From NCBI GenBank assembly GCA_031551875.1, contig JAVBNA010000041.1, positions 1-59,896 of the forward strand: a stretch of DNA of 59,896 nt. Reading direction: 5' to 3'. This DNA comes from JAVBNA01 sp031551875 (lineage in GTDB: Bacteria; Bacillota; Clostridia; Oscillospirales; Acutalibacteraceae). The notes under the pieces were generated by a model that made no database searches, was not told where the DNA came from, and was given only the letters and a program-made list of their open reading frames with translations. The translations under genes and the position numbers were made by a program. Positions 44,561 through 54,200 of the stretch are shown here, one piece after another. The first letter of the stretch is position 1, and each line of letters opens with the position of its first letter.

Positions 44561-45568
44561 ATGGCAGTTACAATTAAAGATATTGCGAAAAAAACCGGGT
44601 TGGGTTTGGCCACCATTTCCAAGTATATAAACGGGGGCAATGTGCGGGAAAATAATCGTGTATTGATTGAAAGCGCAATTGATGAACTGGATTTTACTGT
44701 GAACGCCTTTGCGCAGGGTCTTAAATCCAATCGCTCAAAAACAATCGGCGTGGTCATTCCGGAACTGAACAACATATTCATTGCGACGATCATTTCGGCG
44801 GTGGAGGAGATTTTACGGCAAAACGGATACAGTGTGATTGTGTGCGATTGTCACACCGACGAAAAGTTGGAATGCGAAGCGGTTCAGTTTTTGATCCATA
44901 AAATGGTGGACGGAATCATTAACATGTCGGTCTGTAAAGACGGAAAGCATTTGTATCCCGCCGTAACCAAAAATATTCCTGTCATTCTGATTGACCGTAC
45001 CATTCCCGAGCTTTCCGGAAAGGTGAATGCGGTTCTGATTGACAATGCGGGCGCCGCAGAGGCGGCAACCACCTATCTTCTCAATCAGGGACATCGGAAT
45101 ATTGGTATTTTGGTTGGTCCGAGAGATGTATATACCTCTGAACGCCGATTGCTGGGCTATCGGTATGCCTTTGATTCTTTCCATCTGTCCCCTCCGGAGG
45201 ATTTAATTGTATGCAGTGATTATACCGTTCAGGGCGGTTATGAATGTATGCGCAGCTGGTTAAGCGAGCATCCCGAGACAACGGCCACTTTTATTACCAA
45301 TTATGAAATGACGCTCGGTGCTATGATCGCCGTAAATGAACTGGGGATCAGGGTTCCCGATCAGGTTTCTGTGATCGGCTTTGACAATCTCGGTTTGTCA
45401 CAAGTGATTCGTCCCAAACTAACCATCATTGAGCAGCCCCTTGAAGACATTGCCAAGCATACTGCCGGAATTATGCTGGACAAGCTTTCGGAAAAGAGTC
45501 CCTCCAATCCGAAAACCATTACGCTGGGGACAACCTTGCTGGTGGGCGAATCGGTTAAACGCATTTAG
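44561..45568 (+). CDS. LacI-family transcriptional repressor
   Basis: 335 residues from ATG 44561 (TTGGAGG upstream). N-terminal helix-turn-helix VTIKDIAKKTGLGLATISKYING and hinge-helix FAQGLKSNRS, then the sugar-binding core (IGVVIPELNNIFIATIISAVEE; VSVIGFDNL). Divergent from the catabolic operon with a shared palindrome between. Candidate operators also precede the ABC importer, GH95 and cohesin-dockerin genes. Probable inducer: a pathway sugar or sugar phosphate; not determinable from sequence. Confidence 0.92.
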   Translation: MAVTIKDIAKKTGLGLATISKYINGGNVRENNRVLIESAIDELDFTVNAFAQGLKSNRSKTIGVVIPELNNIFIATIISAVEEILRQNGYSVIVCDCHTDEKLECEAVQFLIHKMVDGIINMSVCKDGKHLYPAVTKNIPVILIDRTIPELSGKVNAVLIDNAGAAEAATTYLLNQGHRNIGILVGPRDVYTSERRLLGYRYAFDSFHLSPPEDLIVCSDYTVQGGYECMRSWLSEHPETTATFITNYEMTLGAMIAVNELGIRVPDQVSVIGFDNLGLSQVIRPKLTIIEQPLEDIAKHTAGIMLDKLSEKSPSNPKTITLGTTLLVGESVKRI

Positions 45569-45581
45569 GACACTTTCATCT

Positions 45582-45619
45582 AAAAACAGTCATGGTCAAA
45601 ATGGCCGTGACTGTTTTTT
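45582..45619 (+). terminator. Intrinsic terminator of the lacI-type gene
   Basis: AACAGTCATGGTC pairs with GGCCGTGACTGTT (two wobbles) around AAAAT, followed by a T-tract to 45619. Confidence 0.85.
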
Positions 45620-45650
45620 ATATCAGAAATCATATTTTAAACCAAAACGG

Positions 45651-45711
45651 TCATTTTTCACATTCAAATTGGTCAATTTGTTCACTATAATAAAAGCGAA
45701 ACGGTTCGGTT
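45651..45711 (+). promoter_or_regulatory. Promoter of the ABC importer with activator box and LacI operator
   Basis: Box TCATTTTTCACATTC (45651-45665), exactly 20 bases, TATAAT (45686-45691), then operator-like AGCGAAACGGTTCGGTT (45695-45711). There is no good -35 box, which fits activator-dependent start with the box in the -35 region. The upstream ATTTTAAACCA is also shared with the promoter at 55745. Confidence 0.75.
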
Positions 45712-45753
45712 GAAGCAATGAAAGTGATTCGGACGAGCAAAGGAGGATGTTGA

Positions 45754-47256
45754 TTGGCAGAACTGCTTAGAATGTCTGGTATTACCAAAGTCTTTCCAGG
45801 CGTACGAGCATTACATAATGTCAGCCTGGATTTGGACGAAGGCGAAGTCCATGCCCTGTGCGGTGAAAACGGCGCAGGTAAGTCGACGCTTATGAAGGTT
45901 TTATCCGGTGTATACCACGCCGAAGAGGGCGAAATTTTTATTAAAGGAAAAAAGGAAGAAATTAACACCCCTAAAAAAGCACAAGAACTGGGTATCAGCA
46001 TTATATTTCAGGAATTTAATCTCTGTTCACACCTTACTGTGGCCAACAACATCTGGCTGGACCGGCAGCCCAAAAGAGCGGGCCTCATCGATGATCGCGA
46101 AATGATTCGCAAAACCCAGGAAATTCTGGATGAGCTGGATCTTTCGGTCAGTCCCAGAGCGCTGGTGGGAAATTTAAGTGTTGCGGAGCAGCAAATGGTT
46201 GAGATTGCCAAGGCCTTTTCCTTTCATTCTAAAATACTGGTGCTGGATGAGCCCACGGCGGCACTGTCCGAATCCGAAATAGACCGGCTGTTTTCCATTA
46301 TACTCAAGCTCAAGAAACGCGGCGTCGGCATGTTCTATATTTCTCACCGATTGGAAGAGCTTTCCCGCATTGCCGACCGGGTGTCTGTCATTCGGGACGG
46401 CGAGTACATCGGCACCAATTTGTTTTCCAGCGTCACAATCGACTCACTGGTTCAAATGATGGTCGGCCGCAAGCTCGACGATAAGTTCCCGGTCTATCAG
46501 CGCAAAGTGGGCGACACGGTTCTGGAGGTCAAAAAGGTCAAAAACTCTCGAATTAATGTGGGAAAATTTCAGGTTCGCGCCGGTGAAATCGTAGGCATTG
46601 CCGGACTGATGGGCGCCGGAAGAACCGAGTTTGCCCGTGCCGTCTGCGGCGCGGATAAAGCATCGCAGAAGGAGCTTCTTCTACACGGCAGGTCCATACG
46701 GGTCAAATCGATTAACGACGCCATCAAGCTGGGAATCGGGTACATTACGGAGGACCGGAAAAAGGATGGGCTGGCGCTTCCAATGACGGTGGAACGAAAC
46801 ATCAATCTGGCTCACATTCCAATTCTGTGCCGGTATGGCTTTGTCAACGAGAAGGCAGCAAAGAAAAATGCCGAGGCCTATGTGCAAAGCCTGCGCATCA
46901 AAACACCCAGCCTGCGCCAAAAGGTTTTAAACCTTTCGGGCGGAAACCAGCAGAAAGTTGTGCTGGCCAAATGGCTGTGCAATGACATTGAGGTTTTGTT
47001 TTTCGATGAGCCTACCCGGGGCATTGATGTCGGGGCAAAGTTTGAAGTGTATGAACTGATGAACCGCCTGTCCGATCAGGGCGTGGCCATTGTCATGATT
47101 TCCTCCGACCTGCCCGAAATACTGGGTATGAGCGATCGGATCGTGGTCATGTGCGGCGGGACGGTCAGCGGGGAACTGAGCCGCGAAGAGGCAACCCAGG
47201 AAAAAATACTGTACTATGCCGCCGGGTTGAACCAGACGGAAAGCGAGGGTGCGTAA
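45754..47256 (+). CDS. Sugar ABC transporter ATPase (RbsA/MglA type)
   Basis: 500 residues with two fused ABC domains. First Walker A GENGAGKST (37-45), signature LSVAEQQM, Walker B ILVLDEPTAAL; second domain begins with GLMGAGRTE in place of a true Walker A, and has LSGGNQQKV, as usual in RbsA-type subunits. TTG start at 45754 after AGGAGG. First gene of an ATPase-permease-binding-protein operon. Confidence 0.95.
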   Translation: MAELLRMSGITKVFPGVRALHNVSLDLDEGEVHALCGENGAGKSTLMKVLSGVYHAEEGEIFIKGKKEEINTPKKAQELGISIIFQEFNLCSHLTVANNIWLDRQPKRAGLIDDREMIRKTQEILDELDLSVSPRALVGNLSVAEQQMVEIAKAFSFHSKILVLDEPTAALSESEIDRLFSIILKLKKRGVGMFYISHRLEELSRIADRVSVIRDGEYIGTNLFSSVTIDSLVQMMVGRKLDDKFPVYQRKVGDTVLEVKKVKNSRINVGKFQVRAGEIVGIAGLMGAGRTEFARAVCGADKASQKELLLHGRSIRVKSINDAIKLGIGYITEDRKKDGLALPMTVERNINLAHIPILCRYGFVNEKAAKKNAEAYVQSLRIKTPSLRQKVLNLSGGNQQKVVLAKWLCNDIEVLFFDEPTRGIDVGAKFEVYELMNRLSDQGVAIVMISSDLPEILGMSDRIVVMCGGTVSGELSREEATQEKILYYAAGLNQTESEGA

Positions 47257-47257
47257 A

Positions 47258-48271
47258 TTGAACAATGTGCCGGCTACTGCCTTAAAAAGCAGCGAAAAGA
47301 GCAAGAAAAAGAGTTATGCTGATCTGATTCAAAAGGGAATGGCCTTTGCCATCCTGATTCTATTGTCCATATTTTTTTCCATTCTGACCTCAGGGAAATA
47401 CAGTTCGGTTGATAATTTACTGACCATTGCTTTGCAGGTTACACCGTACGCCATTTTGGGATGCGGGCTCACCTTTGTGCTGATTACCGGCGGTACCGAT
47501 TTGTCGGCCGGGTCAGTGCTCGGCTTCGGCGGCATCGTATGTGCCAAGCTTTTGACCATGGGCGTTCCCATGTGGCTGACCATCCTAATTGGTGTCGGCG
47601 CCGGAGCATTGGCCGGTTTAGTAAACGGACTGGCCGTTACAAAAATGAACGTAACCCCTTTTATTGCGACCTTGGGAACCCAATTTGCCTTTCGCGGCCT
47701 GACACAGCTTGTCGGCCAGGGAAAACCGGTTTCGGTGCAAAGCATTGAGGATAAGAATCTTGTCGCTGCCTTTAAATTTATCGGCGGAGGCTCTGTCTTC
47801 GGCATTCCGTTTCCGACCATCCTGATGGTTGTAATCGCGGTCATTCTTGGCATCATACTGGCAAAAACAGGGTTTGGAAGGCGGGTTTACGCCGTCGGAT
47901 CCAACGAAGAAGCCGCCAGGCTTTCCGGCATCAACGTGATCAAGACCAAGCTTACCGCGTACATCATTTGCGGCGGAACGGCCGCATTTGCCGGCGTGCT
48001 TCTGGCTGCACGGCTTGCCTCCGCACAGTCCAATGCCGGACAGGGCTATGAACTGGAAGGCATTGCCGCCGCCGTGATCGGCGGAACCTCCGTCATGGGC
48101 GGTGAAGGCGGTATCTTGGGAACGATCATCGGCGCGTTCGTCATGGGCGTACTGCGAAACGGGTTAAACCTCGTAAAAGTCGATCCCTTTGTACAGATGG
48201 TGATCATTGGCACAATCATTGTCCTTGGTGTCTGGTACGATACCCTGCGCCGTAAACGGCGTTCATTGTAA
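47258..48271 (+). CDS. Sugar ABC transporter permease (RbsC type)
   Basis: About 337 residues from TTG 47258 (GAGGG upstream); GTG 47249 is an alternative start inside the ATPase gene. Eight to ten hydrophobic segments and family motifs: LLTIALQVTPYAILGCGLTFVLITGGTDLSAGSVLG, split here as TGGTDLSAGS, plus GFGRRVYAVGSNEEAARLSGI. Imports a monosaccharide. Confidence 0.92.
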   Translation: MNNVPATALKSSEKSKKKSYADLIQKGMAFAILILLSIFFSILTSGKYSSVDNLLTIALQVTPYAILGCGLTFVLITGGTDLSAGSVLGFGGIVCAKLLTMGVPMWLTILIGVGAGALAGLVNGLAVTKMNVTPFIATLGTQFAFRGLTQLVGQGKPVSVQSIEDKNLVAAFKFIGGGSVFGIPFPTILMVVIAVILGIILAKTGFGRRVYAVGSNEEAARLSGINVIKTKLTAYIICGGTAAFAGVLLAARLASAQSNAGQGYELEGIAAAVIGGTSVMGGEGGILGTIIGAFVMGVLRNGLNLVKVDPFVQMVIIGTIIVLGVWYDTLRRKRRSL

Positions 48272-48295
48272 TCCTAAAAACAAAAAGGAGCTGTA

Positions 48296-49321
48296 ATGAT
48301 GAAAAAAAGCAAACTGATCTCGGGACTTTTGGCAGGCGTAATAACCCTTGGCCTGCTGGCAGGGTGCACAAGCACTCCGCCCGCACCGACCCCCTCAACC
48401 CCCAATGCAACCGCAGCGACATCGACTCCCGCAACCGACAATGCCGTTAAAAAGATTGCGCTGGTCACTAAAATGGTGGACTCTCCGTACTGGCAGACTG
48501 TCAAAGACGCGGCCGTCGCCAAAGCGCAGGAGCTGGGCAATGTAGAAGTCATTCATCTTGGCCCTCCGACAGAAGCGGACATCGACAAGCAGGTGCAGAT
48601 TATTGAAACCTGCATCAACGACGACTATGACGGCATCATCCTGGCAGCCTGTGACAAGGACGCTCTTGTGGATCCGGTTAAAAAAGCCAAAGAGGCCGGC
48701 ATTCCGGTCGTCATGATTGATTCCGGTATCTCCGAGCCTGTATACGACGCGTTTCTGGCGACCAACAACCAGCAGGCGGGCGCCGAATGTGCCAAGGTCA
48801 TGGCCGATCTGATCGGCAACAAGGGCGAAATCGCCATTGTCAACTTTGCCGCCGGAACCCAGACTGCGGTAGACCGTGAAACCGGATTTACCAATGAAAT
48901 TAAAAACAATCACCCGGACATTAAAATTGTGGGCGTTCAGTATTGTGACTCGGATCCTACAAAAGCGGCCAATCAGGCAACCGACTTTATCTCCGCCAAC
49001 CCCAACCTCAAGGGTATCTGGGGCGCGAACGACCAGTCGGCAGTGGGTGTTGCCCAGGCGGTAACCGAACAGAAAAAAACCGATTCCATTATTGTCATCG
49101 GATTTGACAACTCGGACGACATTAAAGCAGGACTGAACTCCGGCGTAATCAAAGGGACTGCCGTGCAGATGCCCACCATGATGGGTTCACGAGGCGTTGA
49201 GCTGGTTCTGGAAATTCTGGCAGGCAGCCCGCCGGCTTCCAAAGACGTGGACACCGGTGTCACCATGGTGACGCAGGACAACCTGAAACAGGACGACATC
49301 CAAAAAATACTCAATCAATAA
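48296..49321 (+). CDS. Sugar ABC transporter binding lipoprotein (RbsB type)
   Basis: 341 residues, lipobox LLAGC with Cys24, then a Pro/Thr/Ala linker to about residue 52, followed by the type I binding protein fold (IALVTKMVDSPYWQTVKDAA; GIPVVMIDSGI; IVIGFDNSDD). AAGGAG upstream of ATG 48296. Third gene of the importer operon; followed by a strong terminator. Distinct from the two kinase-linked binding proteins. Confidence 0.93.
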   Translation: MMKKSKLISGLLAGVITLGLLAGCTSTPPAPTPSTPNATAATSTPATDNAVKKIALVTKMVDSPYWQTVKDAAVAKAQELGNVEVIHLGPPTEADIDKQVQIIETCINDDYDGIILAACDKDALVDPVKKAKEAGIPVVMIDSGISEPVYDAFLATNNQQAGAECAKVMADLIGNKGEIAIVNFAAGTQTAVDRETGFTNEIKNNHPDIKIVGVQYCDSDPTKAANQATDFISANPNLKGIWGANDQSAVGVAQAVTEQKKTDSIIVIGFDNSDDIKAGLNSGVIKGTAVQMPTMMGSRGVELVLEILAGSPPASKDVDTGVTMVTQDNLKQDDIQKILNQ

Positions 49322-49344
49322 CTTTTTTCACAAAAACCTCCCTT

Positions 49345-49392
49345 AAAGCCGCAAGCGGTGTCCATTGCAGGACACCGCTTGCGGCTTTATTT
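49345..49392 (+). terminator. Strong intrinsic terminator of the importer operon
   Basis: Perfect 19-bp stem from AAAGCCGCAAGCGG (49345-49358 and on to 49363) to its complement ending at 49388, loop ATTGCA, then ATTTC. The rest of 49322-49528 shows only the hairpin at 49465-49501. Confidence 0.85.
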
Positions 49393-49464
49393 CTTGATTT
49401 GCTTACCGCAGAGCGTCCCGCTAACCATACTTTGACTGTAAATTTATTTTCTATCGAGCCCTAT

Positions 49465-49501
49465 CATAAAACACACTGACGCCATTCAGAAACGGCGCCA
49501 G
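49465..49501 (-). terminator. Terminator of the YesN regulator gene
   Basis: Minus strand: CTGGCGCC, ten-base loop, GGCGTCAG (one G-T), then TGTGTTTTAT. Confidence 0.55.
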
Positions 49502-49528
49502 CTTGATATTACGCTTTGGCCAAACGGA

Positions 49529-51127
49529 TTACGGCTGTCCTCTCATTTCATTCGGCGACATGTCAAAATACCGCTTGAAACAGTAGCTGAAATAATGCGG
49601 GTCAGAATACCCGACCGCTTCTGCAATTTCGTAGCTCCTCATTTCGGTGCCTTTAATCAACTGCTGTGCTTTTTGCATCCTCACCCGTGTCAGATAGTTT
49701 CCAAACGGAACCTCCATTTCCTTTTTGAACACCTTTCGGAAATAGCTCGCGCTTAAATGCAGGTGTTCGCTGACCATGTCTGCACACAAGTCCGGCAGAG
49801 AATAGTTCCTTTCGGTAAATTCCTTGGCTTTCTGTACAACCTGCGAATAATTTTGCTGCTGCTCCTTTGAGATCATATCCGAAAGTGTTTCACAAACCTG
49901 AAAAACTATCGACTGAATCTCTCCCAATTTTGAGGCCTCCAAAATATGCCCTATATCTGTTTTTGAGATGGCACCCCACAAATTAATTCCCATACCATCG
50001 CCCTCCCGCAAAACACTCAGAAGCATACTCATCGCATAAATTCGCATCGATTCCCATTCATATGGCTTGATATCCTCAAAGAAGTGCTCTATTTCCGCTT
50101 CGATCTCGTTTTTTTGACCGCTTTTAATGACCTCCATAAGCTCAAGGGCCTGTCTGCGGTCAAAGGTCTTTTGCCTGCCCCTGTGTGGTTCAATATCATC
50201 GATGAGAATTAAATGGTTATACCCGAAGGTTTTTCGGTATCCCAACGCGGACACCGCCTCCCCATATGAATAAACCAGATCCGTGATCCGGTCATACACC
50301 TGCCCCAGCCCAATGGATACGGTAAACCACAGATTGTTCTCCACCACAGCCTGTATGTGGCCCGCACACGCGATGGCGGTTTTGTAAAACTCCTGGGGCT
50401 CCTGTTCCCGGCAACAAAAAATGAGCACGACATAATCCTCCATCAAAATGGCGGAGCCCATCTGAATTTCTTCTATCATCTCCAATGCGACATTCAAAAC
50501 CGCAACCTGAACAAGCTCATCGGAAACTAGCTCCGTTTCTAATGCCTTAACGCCCGGATCGGCTTTGATCGCCGCCGCGCAAAAAGCGCTTCCCTCCAGC
50601 CACTGTAAACTCAGTTTTTCCTTCTGCCGGCAGGCTTCCTGCATGTCAAATTCACTCAAAAGCAGCCGGTGAAGAAACAGCGTAGACATGAGAGCCTTAT
50701 TCTGCTCCTGCAGCTTCTCCAGGCGGGAAAGATCCCGCGCTTTCCGAAATTCATTGTCCATAAACGCTTTAATTTCTGATAGCGCTTGATAAAACCGCTC
50801 CGGAGAAATCGGCTTTAAAATATATTTAATTGCCTTGATGTCAATGGCTTGCTGCGCATACTGAAATTCATTGTGCCCGGACAAAAATACAATTTGCACC
50901 CCCGGATATTCAGCCCTGATTTGGCGCGCCGCGTCAATTCCGTTGATAAAAGGCATATTGATGTCTGCAATCACAATATCCGGCCGTTCCCGCTCTACCA
51001 TTTCGAGAAGCTCATGCCCGTTTGTGCAGCAGCCAAGCAGCACAAACCCGCATTCTTCCCACGAGACCATTTTTGCAACATTCCTGCGCACAATCGCTTC
51101 ATCATCTGCGAAAATCAACTTATACAC
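49529..51127 (-). CDS. YesN-type response regulator, long form
   Basis: 532 residues. Receiver 1-120 with phospho-acceptor Asp55 (IVIADINMPF) and Lys106 (ILKPI), a long middle region (about 130-420) of the YesN/GGDEF-like degenerate kind, and a C-terminal AraC double helix-turn-helix (LCADMVSEHLHLSASYFRKVFKKEM; YEIAEAVGYSDPHYFSYCFKRYF). No kinase adjoins it. The two orphan YesM kinases at the island's edges are its likely partners. The common box at 45651, 55631 and 55761 is a candidate target (inference). Confidence 0.9.
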   Translation of the reverse strand: MYKLIFADDEAIVRRNVAKMVSWEECGFVLLGCCTNGHELLEMVERERPDIVIADINMPFINGIDAARQIRAEYPGVQIVFLSGHNEFQYAQQAIDIKAIKYILKPISPERFYQALSEIKAFMDNEFRKARDLSRLEKLQEQNKALMSTLFLHRLLLSEFDMQEACRQKEKLSLQWLEGSAFCAAAIKADPGVKALETELVSDELVQVAVLNVALEMIEEIQMGSAILMEDYVVLIFCCREQEPQEFYKTAIACAGHIQAVVENNLWFTVSIGLGQVYDRITDLVYSYGEAVSALGYRKTFGYNHLILIDDIEPHRGRQKTFDRRQALELMEVIKSGQKNEIEAEIEHFFEDIKPYEWESMRIYAMSMLLSVLREGDGMGINLWGAISKTDIGHILEASKLGEIQSIVFQVCETLSDMISKEQQQNYSQVVQKAKEFTERNYSLPDLCADMVSEHLHLSASYFRKVFKKEMEVPFGNYLTRVRMQKAQQLIKGTEMRSYEIAEAVGYSDPHYFSYCFKRYFDMSPNEMRGQP

Positions 51128-51151
51128 ATTCTCAGCTCCTCTTCTCCATTT

Positions 51152-51180
51152 ATGATAGCAGATGTTACAAAACTACACAA
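51152..51180 (-). promoter_or_regulatory. Promoter of the YesN regulator
   Basis: Minus strand TTGTGT (51180-51175), 17 bases, TATCAT (51157-51152). Moderate match, without the LacI operator or activator box. Confidence 0.5.
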
Positions 51181-51194
51181 TACTCATATACGAC

Positions 51195-51248
51195 AAAAAA
51201 CCCGCCACTGACAAGAAGCGCGCCGCCAATCCAATGACGACGCGCTTC
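51195..51248 (-). terminator. Terminator of the GH95 gene
   Basis: GAAGCGCGTCG pairs with CGGCGCGCTTC (51215-51248, one G-T); the minus strand then reaches a six-T run (complement of 51195-51200). Confidence 0.6.
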
Positions 51249-51273
51249 CGTATGTCCTATGATTCGTCCGGTG

Positions 51274-54200
51274 CTATCCCAGCATAAGCTGTTTCATATA
51301 GGGGACAAGTGTCGTTTTATCCCAAACAAACACTTCTGTCCGATGAGGCGTAACATCCCACGCCGGCGAAAGCACAAGCGAGCTGATCTTTTTCGCCTCC
51401 AGGGCATGCTCCTTAGAGGAGATTCTGATGAGTTTTCCCGCCTCGTCGTAAGCGGCCCAAATGACCCTGACATTTTTGCCCGTATTGTCGTTGGACAGGT
51501 ACACGGTCAGATCTCCATTGTCATGCAGGATCGTGCCTGCATTGAGCGGCTCGTCATCCACCACGTCATCCGGGAGCGCGTAATTGAGAAGCATGTAGTC
51601 ATAGTTGCCACCGTATGTCCCACTGGCAACCTGAATCTTGATATACAGGTCATGCGTTCCCTCAAGCGTTTTGTTGAGATCCAGGGTATAATTCCTGTTG
51701 GAATTTGCGATCAGTTCCGTGGCGGAAACGGCGTTTTCATCGACGAGGGTTACATCGGCGAGCTGATAACGACGGCTTGCCTGCGGCGTGCTGACGTTGT
51801 CCGTATAGCTGAAGTATGTCTTGTTCTCCGCTTCCGGCAGGTCGGCGTACAGGGTTACATTGGCCGCCCCGTCGTAAGTCCGGATCAGATTGACCGACTC
51901 CAGATTGGTAAAATCAACGTCACTGTACTTGAGCACACATACTCTGCCGTTGGCACCGCCGACATAGCCGAGTTCCGCTCTGTTGCTGGCCGAGGATTTA
52001 TTGGTTTCAATCACATAATAACCGAAGCCGCATGCCAGATTTTCATTTTCAATTTTCCGCACAGGCGCCTGTATGGGAGAAACCTTTACCATCATTTCGT
52101 TGGACTCTGCCATCCCGTCATTGGAGGCTGCCGATACCTTGATCCATTTTCCGGCGCTGTCACTCGCTTTTGCGATTGTCAGCAGGCCGTCGCTGGAGAT
52201 GGATACGCCTTGAACGGCGTTTCCGGTAGCTGCATCCACCGCTGTCCATTTGGCGCCCATTTCGGCCGCCGCGGGCGGGGTGATGGCCGCGTCAAATTGG
52301 ACGGTTGCGCCTTCGGCGATTTTTTGGCTGAGATCCTCGTCGGTGGAAATCGAGATTGTGGTCTTTTCCAGCACGAAGTCAACCTTGACAGACACACCCT
52401 TTTTCAACGCCAGACCAATATAGGGGCGTCCCAGTTCATCTGTTTTAACTTCCTGCTCAACGCCGGAGATGGAGACCTTTTTCCACGGAACACCGCACAT
52501 CAGCTTCAGGTTGTTGTTGGCTTCGTCGGTCGTTACCGTTACAGAAGCAGTGAGAGCCTTCTTATTCCATTCGAGGTTGTTAATGAGGGAATTGTTTCTT
52601 GCTCTGAGGCCCTGAATTTTTCCCGTTTTCATCGTTGGCATCAGCGCCGGCAGAATTTCAATTTCGTCAATGTCAGAGTAAATCAGAGATTCTACAATAC
52701 CGCCGACATCACCGTGTGCCGAGTCGGTGCAGAACGAAGAGCCTCTGTTCGAGTTATGGCCGGTGGTCATAGATGCGTTTGTGTATCCGGTTCCAATAAG
52801 CCACTTCATGGCGCGCTCAACACGTTCCCCTCTCTTCAGTCTCGACTCAATCAGGATTCTGTGTACGCCGTCGTGAGATTCGGGCGCATACACGCCGTTA
52901 TAAGCTGCGGATCTGTCGTCCAAAGCCTGTGCGATAGATGAACGGAGATCCAGATTTTCCTGTGCGCGGAAGCCCGGGAAAGCGTCATAGCCGTGGCTCA
53001 AATGCCGGTGGCCGTTATTCTCTCTCAGATACGGTGTCGCCCATTCTTTAATCGCGCCACCCTCCGTTTTCATCTGAGCCGGCACCAGCTTTTCAAACGC
53101 TGCCCATTTCGCGAGCAAATCCGCTTTGTTCGCGGGGTTGACCTTTCCGACAATGTATCTGGCCATGGACAGGCTGTTGTGGATCGCCGCGATATCAACC
53201 GCATTGTTATAAGCGAGTGATCCGCCCCATCCGCTCGGCGTGTTCTCCGGAGAGAAGCCGGGGGTGATGGCGTATTTCGCGCCGGGGTCTGTCAAAAGTG
53301 CCTCGGACAGCGTGGTGCCGTCATTGACATGCGCGGTGCCGTCGCTTCCCATATAAAATCTTTCATCCGCGAGCTGTGTCCAGAAATTCATGTTTTTCAG
53401 TACCATCGGATACAGAATATCCTTTTCCAGATTCATCTCGCCGGAGGCTTCAATTCTGGCTACATCTGCTTCAGACAGCATAAGAACCGAAGCGATCGTA
53501 TGTGTCTTTTCAAAGACGCGGTCTTTTGTATTGGTCGGCTTTGTCAGGTTGATGTCCTTGCCGACCTTGATCGGACGGTTTCCATGGGTCTGATAATACT
53601 CAAACATGGGGGCGATCAGCCAATCGCCCAAAGCGTTCACATACATATGCGGCCACGTCGGAGAACTGGCGTGATAACTGCCGCCTTCGCCCGTGCCGTC
53701 AACGCGCGGCGGCGCCAATATGGCGTTTTCCATGCCATACGCGTGCGTCGCGTTGATCTCCCAATCGGCAACCATACGAACAATCAGGTTTGTATAGCCG
53801 TTGGCGCCCTCGGTCAGGTTGCCTGTGTTCATGGCCGAAATCTGGATGTTTGTGTTGGCATTCAGCGTGAAGTCACCGCTCCACTGCGGGTTCCACTGTC
53901 CATTCCAGATGCCTCCGAGACGTGCGGATTGATAGCCGCTGGAGCATAAGAGGCCGAAACGTCCTGCATTAAAGACTCTTTCCAGAAGCGCCAGGTTCAT
54001 TTCATCCGGGATGGAACCGGTTTTACGATACCCGTTCTGAATCCGGATCAGCTCAATATTGGAAAGGGTGTTCTGTGCTTCGGTTTCATCGGTTGTGGTA
54101 AAGTCCGCTTTTACCGTGTTGTATATGTCACCGTGGATTTTGGCGTGCGGTGCAAGCAGCTTGTCATAACTGGCGTTATCATTTTTTACGCTGTATTTAT

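Noticed and set aside
51259..52941. 560-codon plus-strand frame under the GH95 gene
   Set aside because: No recognisable motif or ribosome site; it mirrors the coding strand of a well-supported enzyme.
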